Origin: JAKJEP01 sp964580995
GTDB taxonomy: Bacteria > Planctomycetota > Phycisphaerae > Sedimentisphaerales > SM23-30
Direction of reading: 5' to 3'
Length of the DNA stretch: 24,019 nt
Assembly: GCA_964580995.1 (NCBI GenBank)
Contig: CAZOMV010000090.1
Location: 1 to 24,019, forward strand
Below are positions 1 to 7,713 of the stretch, piece by piece. Made by a program: the position numbers and the translations under genes. Each line of letters starts with the position of its first letter. The stretch's first letter is position 1. The notes under the pieces are model-generated. The model saw nothing but the letters and a program-made list of their open reading frames with translations, was not told the origin of the DNA and did no database searches.

Positions 1-241
1 TTAATATCGGACGCAGAACCTATTTTGCATTAGTTATTATTTTACAATCGCTAAATATTGAACAGCCGTTAAATCATTTCTCCTTCACAAGTTGATATTC
101 ATATTTTCGTCAGAAATATTGCCGTAAACTTACGAATTCCTCCTGGTCTTTGTTTGATGATTTCTGAAATAGATTGTCTTTGACGCATGATTTCCGCAAA
201 TCGCATACTGTCGGTGTTAAAGTGCCCGAAGCAGCGACACC

Positions 242-1318
242 TTATGCAGCCAATCTGTGATACGATTTCAGCAGTCCCCCAAGACGTTCGATGCATACGA
301 TCTCAGCATTTTCATCTATGTTGTGTATCGGCTCAATAATTCTACCCAGCGATTGGTGAATCCTCTCGTGATGATAATACTCACAATAATTTTTCAGGGC
401 ATATTCTAGTTGCTTCACCGAAGATAATATCAGATGATTTAAACATTCAAATTTTACACTTTTCACAAACCTTTCCGCGTAAGGATTCAAATCAGGACTA
501 CGGGGCGGAAGTTTTACCGGTTTTACTCCACAACTTTTTATGATCTCACAAAACTCATGGGTGTAAAGCGGATCCCGGTCATGGATCAGGTATCTCTTGC
601 CTTTTAGAAATCCCTCTTCATAGTCAGTTACTATTCTTGCTACCTGCTTCATATATTCACCATCCGGCTGTAGTTTGATAGGAGCAAAGAATACTTTCCG
701 GGTGCAGAGTTCTATAACAAAGAAAAGGGTGCATCTTATCAGCTTTCTGCCGACGAGCAGTTCCAGGGTAAAGAAATCACAGGCGACCAAAACGTCCCAA
801 TGGCTGGCGATAAATTCATGCCACGTACTTTTAACGGTCAGATCCGGTTCGGGATCGTAGCCGTTTTCAAGAAGGATGTTTTTAACCGTGGATTTGCTAA
901 TCTTATAGCCAAGATAAACGATTTGATCTGTGATTTTCTGATATCCCCAACGAGGATTTTCTTTCTTAAATCGAACCACCAGATCGATAATGTCCTGACT
1001 GAGTTGCGGTCGGCCTGGATTGCCACGCTGTTTGCTCCCGTCATAGTTTTGAGCAATAAGCTTATGATACCACCGCATTACCGTGTCAGGCGTAAAAAGA
1101 ACGGTACATTGTTCCAGCATTTTCCGGCTGAGTTGCCTGGCTTTGGCCGCTATGCGTATTCTTTGATTATTGTTTAGCAGAATCCGTTTGTTTTGCTTTT
1201 CCTGCTCTTCAATCAAGACTTCCACCTGAGTTTTGAGATATGCAATTGCCTTGTACAGCTCCTTGTTAATGCAATACGACAGATAGGTGATCATGGTGAG
1301 CCAGATTTTCTGTTTCAT
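242..1318 (-). CDS. DDE integrase-type transposase of an insertion sequence
   Basis: Predicted transposase of the rve/integrase fold, 358 residues, which would cut and join the ends of its own element. A helix-turn-helix region lies at about residues 45-95 (TPDTVMRWYHKL is a likely recognition helix), and NPRWGYQKI at 121-129 is a second conserved block. The catalytic core shows D181 (VACDFF), D247 (HDRD) and E282 (NPYAERF); the last two are 34 residues apart, as in DD(34/35)E enzymes. YYHHERIHQSLG near the C-terminus is typical of the family. It is one intact frame, without the frameshifted orfA/orfB pair of IS3. It lies 250 bases downstream of the phosphatase stop, on the same strand. I found no convincing terminal inverted repeats in the 241 bases to the left or the 250 to the right, so the element's ends are undefined. 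The transposase call is firm; the IS family is not assigned. Confidence 0.87.
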   Translation of the reverse strand: MKQKIWLTMITYLSYCINKELYKAIAYLKTQVEVLIEEQEKQNKRILLNNNQRIRIAAKARQLSRKMLEQCTVLFTPDTVMRWYHKLIAQNYDGSKQRGNPGRPQLSQDIIDLVVRFKKENPRWGYQKITDQIVYLGYKISKSTVKNILLENGYDPEPDLTVKSTWHEFIASHWDVLVACDFFTLELLVGRKLIRCTLFFVIELCTRKVFFAPIKLQPDGEYMKQVARIVTDYEEGFLKGKRYLIHDRDPLYTHEFCEIIKSCGVKPVKLPPRSPDLNPYAERFVKSVKFECLNHLILSSVKQLEYALKNYCEYYHHERIHQSLGRIIEPIHNIDENAEIVCIERLGGLLKSYHRLAA

Positions 1319-1327
1319 AGTCCATTG

Positions 1328-1356
1328 ATACTACCAAATCGGTATAAAACTGGCAA
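1328..1356 (-). promoter_or_regulatory. possible promoter of the transposase gene
   Basis: On the minus strand TTGCCA (1351-1356) and TAGTAT (1328-1333) are separated by 17 bases. This is 5/6 and 4/6 to the sigma70 consensus. The expected start of transcription is only a few bases before the ATG at 1318, so the message would be nearly leaderless. That would agree with the absence of a clear Shine-Dalgarno sequence there. Confidence 0.3.
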
Positions 1357-1418
1357 TCATGTTCGTCCGATCGCCTTATAACTATCTGTTTCCAAAGGGC
1401 TTATAGAATATTAATTTT

Positions 1419-1436
1419 TACACCCTACGGGGTGTA
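1419..1436. repeat. perfect 7-bp hairpin between transposase and phosphatase genes
   Basis: TACACCC (1419-1425) and GGGTGTA (1430-1436) form a perfect stem with a TACG loop. On the minus strand it is followed by A-rich sequence, not a T run, so it is not a standard intrinsic terminator for the phosphatase gene ending at 1569. It could be an RNA 3' end stabiliser or part of an insertion-sequence end. Confidence 0.4.
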
Positions 1437-1568
1437 CTTCGTCGAGACCTTACGCTAGATTTGATTCTCGAGAAATTTCTTTACGGGAACATCTCTCAGT
1501 GAGATATACAACAAACTCGCTGATTTTTGGTTTCGAGCAATATCTTTGATTGTAATTCCAACATGGTC

Positions 1569-4500
1569 TTATTGAGCAAGAAAACTCCATACGATTCCGG
1601 CGGTCTTTCCGTTTGCGTTGACCTCGTCAATTCGCCAGTAGTATGTGATATTCCTCACCAGGACTGGCGGATCGTACGTGGTAGAGGTTTGATTGCCTTT
1701 GAAGTCAGCTGAAGTCAGGTTCGGATTAGTTCCCAGATACACGTCGTGTGAGGCAGCATCGGTCCCTGCCAGCCAACTCAGAATGACAGTCTTCCTATTG
1801 GCGGCTGCTCCATCAGGAGGATTGGGATTCGTTGCCTGACCGGGAAGTATCCCTAGGGAGAGCGTCGTGGCCGAGGCCGGGTCGGAGAATGCGGTCGTAT
1901 TCTGCTTCACACTTTTATCGCGTGCCTGAACCCGGTAGGAATACAAAGTATTCGGAGTTAACTCGACATCTTCATAAACAGGACTGTCCTGCCATCCACT
2001 GCTGTGTCCACCGCCTGCGGTACATTCGAAGTAATATTCCACACCGCTCGGATCGGTTGCTGCGGAGGCTGTCATCGAGATCGATGTACTTCTGGTAGCA
2101 TAGGGTACTTCCGCCCACGTCATGGGGTCCGGACTGGGAGGTGTAGTGTCATCCGGGGTACTGCCCGCCTCGATGCAGATATACATCTGGTCAATGGAAA
2201 TCGTATCCAATGAAATAGGAGCAACTGCATGATTCGTATCGGTGACTCGAATATAAACCGTTCCGTTGGTGGCAGGCGGGAGTATATAGCTATAAAGGTT
2301 GTCCGCTGTCGAGTTCACAGTTACCATGGATGTATAGTCTACACCATTGGTCGAATAGGCAAATACAAAGTCATCGCCATCGGTGCTGGCGGTCTTATGG
2401 GCCTCGAGATAGAAGGTTGCCGCACTGTCGCTGCTGAGGTTGAAGGACCACCGGTGTTCCAGCCGGCTATAGGCGGTGTTCGGCTTGTTACCCACCTTTT
2501 TCTCGGTAATGGTTTCGTAGATATCGTTACTGGTGTAGGTATCCAGATACGTACCGCCCAGGGTACCGAAAACCGGGATATCTGTCTGGGCAAATACATT
2601 GGTATTGGTACTGACGGTTACGTCCACCGTGTCTGTGACTGTGTCTTGGCCATCCGAAACCTCGACGGCCAGAGTGAAGGTCTGCGTGCTGCTCACGTCC
2701 GGCGGCATATAAATTGGATTCGCGCGGGTTGGGTCATCGAGACTACCCTCACCGGTGGCAACTATCCAATTATAGGTCAGGGAGCCTGGTCCGGAATCAG
2801 GATCGCTGGCAACGACCTGCAGCTGGCTGGTCTGGCCGTGCATAATCGTCGAAGGAGTCGCTGTGACAGAGGAAATCGTCGGCGGTAAGATAAAAAACGG
2901 CTCAACCGATATGTCATCAAAACAGCTGCCTTGATTCGCCCAGGAATACAAGGCAATACTGCCGGAGATGAGAGCACTGTCCGTGACCGAGAATATCAGC
3001 GTACCATCGATCCAAACCTCCAACAGCGGACCTTGTGCTACAATCCGGAGTTGATACGTCTGTCCGGTGATATAAGGAACGGAGTCGGCGGCCAGCCAGC
3101 TAAAGACTCCTCCGGCTTTTTTTACCAGGCAGCGGTAATTACGCTGGCCGTCCCAGCCGAACCGGTAGTAGTTGTCGCTGTTCTGATAGCGAAACATTAC
3201 CCCAAAGCCGTCGTTGTCCTCGGAACGGATTACCAGATCCAACTGATAGTTCATCCAGCTCATACCGCCGGAGTAATAGGCATAGGTGCCGGGTTTGGCA
3301 AGTTCGGCAGGTGCCTCCAAACCGCCGTAAATATTCGAGCTCTGGACCATTGTCCCCGAAGCCGCCGACCACACCGAAGGAGGAGGGCCAAGAGTACCTT
3401 CATCAACGATCGTCCAGCCGGCATAATCACCGTCATCAAAATAATCGTTAAACAGATCGACATCCACATTATTCACCGTAACCGTCACAGTCGCTACATT
3501 GCTGCTATCGATGCCATCGGTAGCCCGATACGTAAATGTGTCGGTGCCGCTGTAGTTAGGATAGGGCGTATAGGTCACCGAATCGGTATTGTTCACCACG
3601 GTTCCATGGCTCGGTGGTGTAACCGAGATGACGGTTAGAGGATCACTTTCGGGATCCCTATCGTTGTTCAGAACGTCAATCACAACGGCCGTATCCTCAT
3701 CCGTATTCGTGGTATCATTGATCGCTACCAACTGGCCCTCCACGGGGAATCCCTCCAGCTGAAGGTCGAAGCCTAGGTCGGAACTGTCTAAACTGCATTG
3801 GTGGACATCCACGGCCAGAATGTTATCTCCGGTTATGTACAGGGACGGGTCCAGATGGTATTCAAAGTATGTCGTTTCGTCGGTACCGCCTATGGCAGTG
3901 CTCGACCAGGTGCTATGGGTAATTGCTCCAGTTGGCAAGTTGGAGCGCACCACCTCCAATCCATTCAGGTAAACAACACACCCGTCGTCTCGTAATATTT
4001 TCAAGGTAAGGTTTTGATAGACATTGGTTAGTGTGAAACTTTTACGGAAATAGTAGCAGGGGTAGACCGAACTGTCGCTTCTCACAATTGTGAGAATATG
4101 CGTATCCCCGTAGCCCAGGGGTGCCGGACCGGACGACCATCCCGAATCGTCAAGGATCGGCCATCCTAAACTATACCGATCGATGTTAGTAGCGTCGTAT
4201 TTCCAGGTCGATCCGGCTGGGATAATTACTTCGGGGGCTGGTGCCGTCGTAGTAAAACTCCAGATGTTACCGTAGGTTATTTTTCCCGAAGAATCCTGCT
4301 CGTCTACCGCCCAGTAGTAGGTCGTGCCTTCCTGGAGTATACCGGGATCATAGATGGTGGTTGTGGTCTGCTGCGCCACTAAAACCAGAGTGGCAGGATC
4401 GGTCCCAAAATAGATGTCGTGGCTGACGGCGTTAATACCGGGCATCCAGCTAAGGTCTGCATTTACATCCACATTGGTTGCCTCGTCAGCCGGATTCGGA

Positions 4501-6749
4501 ATACTGGCCTTGGGCGAGCCGGTCGTAAAGTTCCATACCGGGCCGAGCGTTGTCCCGGCAGTATCGGTAACCGTTACATACCACTCGTATCGGGTCTCGA
4601 GAGAACGGTCCGGCCAAGTCAAAGAGGTATTCGTGCCGCTGGGTACATTGTTTTGTGTGCCGATGGGAATGAAGGGATTTCCGGTCATGGAGAAATCGAA
4701 CGTGAACTGGCTGTTCGAATCTCCTTCGTATACATTGAGCGAGGTTGAATAAGTATTTACATAAACCTTGTCCTGGTCCGATTCGAAACGCAATAATCGC
4801 AGCCAGCCGTTGCCGCCGTTTGGCCGATCCTGGTAATCCGCCAGGATTTCGGTAACCGTGTGTCCATCGATGGCGGTCTTGCTACGCATGAACTCGCCGG
4901 CATGATGGCCGCACAGAACCATAAAGACATTCGAGCTGGGAGCGATCAGATTGTCCCAGAGGTATTGGGTACTACCGTACATGCCTACATAATTGCCGCT
5001 GGTGTCGATATAAGCATGAACGGTCACAATGGCCTTCCGATTGGCATACATTGAGAGAACCGACTGTGCCCAGGCGATCGTGGCCGTGCTCGGCGTGTCC
5101 TCCAGGTGTACAATCACATAATCATCCCCGCACGCAGAGAACAACTGGTAACTGTTGTTGTTCCCCTCCGCTGGGAAATGTCCGCCATACCAGCTCTCTC
5201 CCTGATAGCGCGCGAAGGGGAAGGTCTGGTTGTAATTCGTGCTAACCGAGGGATAGTCCGGATAGGTCCCGGATACGGTGGTATATTTGTCATGATTGCC
5301 TGGCAGGAGGCCATAGGGAACCACTCCGTCCAGCAAGCTCATACTGTTGTTCGCGTAGGTCCACTGACTCGGGTCGTTCCAGGAATTGACGATGTCACCC
5401 CCGTGTGTCACAAAAACGATATTTTCGGACACGGCATGATCGACAATCCATTGTGTCTGACTCGTGAATATCGGCTGATAACTCGTGTTCGCCACGTACA
5501 TTTGCGTGTCCGGCAGCATCACAATGGTGAAGGAAGGATTCTGACGGCCGAAGAAGGTCACGTTCAGCGGATCGCCGGCATCATCGGGATCATACACCCT
5601 CGCTTCCAGGCTCGGTGAGATTGACACATGGACTGCATCATAGGCAGGATTGACTAGCTGAATCGGAACGTTACAGTCCACAACATCGAACATTTCGGTG
5701 TTATCCATCGTGCCGGAAATCAGTTCCGCATTCTTGCCCCAGGCAAAAACTCTGACGTTCGTCGCTGTGTGGCCAAGGATAGGACTCCAAGTGACAGTCG
5801 GAAGTACGCCTGCTCCGTTGTTGGCGGTTACCGTTAGCCCCCCGGTTTCGTGGTCGGCTGCCACCAAGATCAGAAAATCGGTCTCGTTTCTGGCTTTGGC
5901 CCAATCAATCGCCACCTGGACGGCATGGGAAAACTCAACTACTTCCTTGACGGCTTGAGGGAGCAAGTTAGAGTGGCAGGCTACATCGATCAATCCCCCT
6001 TCCACTATGAGGAAAAATCCGTCAGGGTCATTGTCAAGAATGTCAACTGCCGTCGCCGTCATCTCAGACAGATGGGGCAGGGTCCCCATCCCATCGACCT
6101 CGTAGGGCATGTAATGGGTACCGAATTGCCCGGAAACCTGGGTCACGGCATTGGTATCCAGAGCAACCATCATGGCTCGATCCGTAACTACAGTATAATC
6201 AGAAAGAGGATCTAACGCCCCGGTCATATCGGAGGCGCCCCCGCCGAATAGAACATTGGGTCTGGTTTGTGTCAGGTAATCGTTGGCTATATTGGCATAG
6301 TTGTACCGGGTCGGTTCATGAGCGCCAAAGGCAGCGGGTGTGGCATCTACCATATAGGAGGTGGTTACGATCCCTACTCTTTTATTATCAACCTGTAACC
6401 ATTCCAGCAAGGTCTCCAGTTCACTGCCATCACCCGGGTACGCCATACTGATCACGCCATTGTTGACCTTGACGCCAGTAGCTAAGGCAGTTCCCGCGGC
6501 GGCGGAGTCGGTTACAGCATTGTCGGCGGAATAGGTGGTCAGCTCCCCCTGATCCGGAAAGGTTTCAAACGAGAGGGTCCCAGCCGATCCGTTGGCATAC
6601 ATTCCTCCGGCCTTGATCTGTTCCGGACCCATTCCATCGCCGATAAAGAAAAACACATATTTCGGTCCTGCTTGTGTTAAGCTGGTCCAACCCATCAGAA
6701 TAAAGGGAACCAACCAAAGAACTCTCTGCAAACGATTAGCTTTAAACAT
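1569..6749 (-). CDS. secreted bifunctional alkaline phosphatase / calcineurin-type phosphoesterase with adhesion-type domains
   Basis: 1726 residues from the ATG at 6749. I prefer this start over one 33 bases upstream because GGAAGG lies 7 bases before it and a Sec signal peptide follows at once (1-27, cut after LTQA). Residues 28 to ~375 are an alkaline phosphatase with the full metal and nucleophile set: D38 (IGDGMG), S82 (TDSAAAG), E250/D255/H259 (VEGG and CHSN), D299-H300 and H327 (GHTATN). Residues ~408-690 are a metallophosphoesterase: PDTQ at ~413, GGD, GNHD at ~486, VHAYID at ~578, and GHHAG at ~615, where the last His of GHxH is missing. Then follow fibronectin-like segments, a WKY/YLNG beta-sandwich module (~841-1009), a cadherin-like/VCBS domain (~1010-1095), a lectin- or jelly-roll-like domain (~1098-1280), a PKD-like domain, a carbohydrate-binding-like domain and two fibronectin-like segments. 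There is no dockerin or membrane anchor. Likely role: release of phosphate from extracellular esters; substrate unknown. Confidence 0.9.
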   Translation of the reverse strand: MFKANRLQRVLWLVPFILMGWTSLTQAGPKYVFFFIGDGMGPEQIKAGGMYANGSAGTLSFETFPDQGELTTYSADNAVTDSAAAGTALATGVKVNNGVISMAYPGDGSELETLLEWLQVDNKRVGIVTTSYMVDATPAAFGAHEPTRYNYANIANDYLTQTRPNVLFGGGASDMTGALDPLSDYTVVTDRAMMVALDTNAVTQVSGQFGTHYMPYEVDGMGTLPHLSEMTATAVDILDNDPDGFFLIVEGGLIDVACHSNLLPQAVKEVVEFSHAVQVAIDWAKARNETDFLILVAADHETGGLTVTANNGAGVLPTVTWSPILGHTATNVRVFAWGKNAELISGTMDNTEMFDVVDCNVPIQLVNPAYDAVHVSISPSLEARVYDPDDAGDPLNVTFFGRQNPSFTIVMLPDTQMYVANTSYQPIFTSQTQWIVDHAVSENIVFVTHGGDIVNSWNDPSQWTYANNSMSLLDGVVPYGLLPGNHDKYTTVSGTYPDYPSVSTNYNQTFPFARYQGESWYGGHFPAEGNNNSYQLFSACGDDYVIVHLEDTPSTATIAWAQSVLSMYANRKAIVTVHAYIDTSGNYVGMYGSTQYLWDNLIAPSSNVFMVLCGHHAGEFMRSKTAIDGHTVTEILADYQDRPNGGNGWLRLLRFESDQDKVYVNTYSTSLNVYEGDSNSQFTFDFSMTGNPFIPIGTQNNVPSGTNTSLTWPDRSLETRYEWYVTVTDTAGTTLGPVWNFTTGSPKASIPNPADEATNVDVNADLSWMPGINAVSHDIYFGTDPATLVLVAQQTTTTIYDPGILQEGTTYYWAVDEQDSSGKITYGNIWSFTTTAPAPEVIIPAGSTWKYDATNIDRYSLGWPILDDSGWSSGPAPLGYGDTHILTIVRSDSSVYPCYYFRKSFTLTNVYQNLTLKILRDDGCVVYLNGLEVVRSNLPTGAITHSTWSSTAIGGTDETTYFEYHLDPSLYITGDNILAVDVHQCSLDSSDLGFDLQLEGFPVEGQLVAINDTTNTDEDTAVVIDVLNNDRDPESDPLTVISVTPPSHGTVVNNTDSVTYTPYPNYSGTDTFTYRATDGIDSSNVATVTVTVNNVDVDLFNDYFDDGDYAGWTIVDEGTLGPPPSVWSAASGTMVQSSNIYGGLEAPAELAKPGTYAYYSGGMSWMNYQLDLVIRSEDNDGFGVMFRYQNSDNYYRFGWDGQRNYRCLVKKAGGVFSWLAADSVPYITGQTYQLRIVAQGPLLEVWIDGTLIFSVTDSALISGSIALYSWANQGSCFDDISVEPFFILPPTISSVTATPSTIMHGQTSQLQVVASDPDSGPGSLTYNWIVATGEGSLDDPTRANPIYMPPDVSSTQTFTLAVEVSDGQDTVTDTVDVTVSTNTNVFAQTDIPVFGTLGGTYLDTYTSNDIYETITEKKVGNKPNTAYSRLEHRWSFNLSSDSAATFYLEAHKTASTDGDDFVFAYSTNGVDYTSMVTVNSTADNLYSYILPPATNGTVYIRVTDTNHAVAPISLDTISIDQMYICIEAGSTPDDTTPPSPDPMTWAEVPYATRSTSISMTASAATDPSGVEYYFECTAGGGHSSGWQDSPVYEDVELTPNTLYSYRVQARDKSVKQNTTAFSDPASATTLSLGILPGQATNPNPPDGAAANRKTVILSWLAGTDAASHDVYLGTNPNLTSADFKGNQTSTTYDPPVLVRNITYYWRIDEVNANGKTAGIVWSFLAQ

Positions 6750-7001
6750 TTTTTTACCTTCCGTTCTAAGGGTGGAATTCACCGATCGAATCCAATCCCT
6801 ATGGTTGGGAAAACAATTGCAATATTACTGAAATCACTGTAACTAGGATAAACAGTTTTATGGTTTTTCCCTTTCGCAATACTTTTGATACCGGTACCCC
6901 CACCCGAACTTTGTTTTGATTTACCCTTTGTCGTTGCAATCAACATAACCTTCCAACTCCGTGAAAAGCGAAAATACAAGATAACTTTGAATGGTGTTCT
7001 C

Positions 7002-7030
7002 ATTATAATTGACCACAATTGTAAAAACAA
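7002..7030 (-). promoter_or_regulatory. candidate sigma70-type promoter of the double phosphatase gene
   Basis: On the minus strand TTGTTT (7025-7030) and a perfect TATAAT (7002-7007) are separated by 17 bases. Transcription would start near 6995, giving a leader of about 245 bases before the ATG at 6749. The -35 box is poor (3/6), so an activator may be needed. Confidence 0.45.
7007..7020. promoter_or_regulatory. dyad inside the promoter spacer, possible operator
   Basis: AATTG-ACCA-CAATT is a perfect 5-bp dyad with a 4-base centre that lies between the -35 and -10 boxes of the candidate promoter. This is a classic place for a repressor or a MerR-like activator site, but the arms are short and A+T-rich, so chance is a real alternative. 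It does not match a Pho box. Confidence 0.22.
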
Positions 7031-7154
7031 ACATTTTTTTTACAAAAAGCGGTCCCGGTTGGAGGTTTTTGAATATAACTTGCATTGTTATAGGGGATTA
7101 TGAATGTGCTTCCTCTGTTTCTATTCTTGCATATTTATTCTGTTTTCCAACCTA

Positions 7155-7508
7155 TCAGATCTTGTCCCTATTAATCTCCGATACCACATTATTATTAGTC
7201 AGATCGCCGGTATGCAGAACATATTGGATATTGTGACTGCTGACATGATCTCGAATCCACTGGGTCTGAGAGGTGTAGATCGACGGGTAGAACTGGGCAT
7301 AATCCTGGGTGTCGGGCAGGTGAACCAAGGTGAAGGATTCGGCAGCAGCAGCGGTGCTGGCGACCCTGAGATAGGACCCCGGAAACGCCAAGCCTCCCAT
7401 ACCGATAAGAAATACAAAAATAGGGAAAGATCTCAGGATGTTTTCCCAACACGAAACTAAAGAATTTACCACGTTTCGGGTATCAATCTTACCGTGACCT
7501 TCTCCCAT
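7155..7508 (-). pseudogene. 5' remnant of a second secreted calcineurin-type phosphoesterase
   Basis: 117 residues from the ATG at 7508, which has a good ribosome binding site (GGTGGAG ending 9 bases upstream). A signal-peptide-like hydrophobic segment (about residues 25-50, ending in AAAA) precedes the start of a metallophosphoesterase domain: LPDTQDYAQ and HTGDLTNNN. The piece SFTLVHLPDTQ...YTSQTQWIRDH closely parallels residues ~408-440 of the phosphoesterase domain in the large phosphatase downstream (SFTIVMLPDTQ...FTSQTQWIVDH). Homology stops at NNNVVSE, and five residues later comes a stop. The GNHD, H and GHxH motifs are absent, and no continuation is visible in the ~400 bases downstream. 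The enzyme core is therefore lost, most simply by deletion of the 3' part of a full-length gene. Expression signals look intact, so a short exported peptide could still be made, but no function is suggested. Confidence 0.75.
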
Positions 7509-7627
7509 ACCTATTCACTCCACCTTGGGAAGGATCTCTGTCTTTGCCGCCTATTCCGATGACATTTCTACCGTTTTCTTCTATCCCATTTTTTTCTTTT
7601 ACCCGTCATGAGTCCACGGTTGACACC

Positions 7628-7671
7628 TGACTCCCTTACCACTGACTCAATGAAAAACACGATGGGAGTCA
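7628..7671. repeat. inverted repeat after the giant CotH gene
   Basis: TGACTCCC (7628-7635) and GGGAGTCA (7664-7671) are perfect 8-bp arms around a 28-base spacer, 43 bases past the stop of the giant gene. No T run follows on the minus strand, so it is not a typical intrinsic terminator, although it could stabilise the 3' end of the message. Confidence 0.35.
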
Positions 7672-7713
7672 TTGGTTGTCTTCCCGAATTTATTTTCTGG
7701 ATCGTCAAGGATT

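Larger units (their letters stand above)
6750..7154. other. intergenic leader region upstream of the double phosphatase gene
   Basis: No gene is supported here. On the minus strand it holds a promoter-like pair at 7002-7030, about 245 bases of presumed untranslated leader, a G-rich patch at about 6893-6905, and the ribosome binding site GGAAGG just before the ATG at 6749. The sequence is visibly more A+T-rich than the flanking genes. A weak dyad ACTGT-N11-ACAGT lies at 6836-6856. Confidence 0.5.

Noticed and set aside
99..296. 65-residue minus-strand reading frame overlapping the transposase 3' end
   Set aside because: No domain, no ribosome binding site, overlaps the transposase out of frame; probably non-coding flank of the element.
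242..1318. Terminal inverted repeats for the transposase element (for example TCGGTGTTAAAG on the left versus TCGGTATAAAAC on the right)
   Set aside because: The similarity is partial and in direct, not inverted, orientation, so it does not define element ends.
2229..2888. Long plus-strand reading frames opposite the phosphatase and giant genes (for example 2229-2888, 2931-3638, 9436-9990)
   Set aside because: They lie antisense to well-supported genes, have low-complexity basic translations, and show no motifs; they are by-products of the codon use of the real genes.
6836..6856. ACTGT-N11-ACAGT as a possible Pho box or operator
   Set aside because: A Pho box is a direct repeat; this is a short inverted repeat with 5-bp arms, easily due to chance.
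6779..7030. 83-residue minus-strand reading frame upstream of the phosphatase, ending at its alternative start
   Set aside because: Its ATG codons (7030 and 7003) lie within the candidate promoter, before the expected transcription start, and the translation has no recognisable features.
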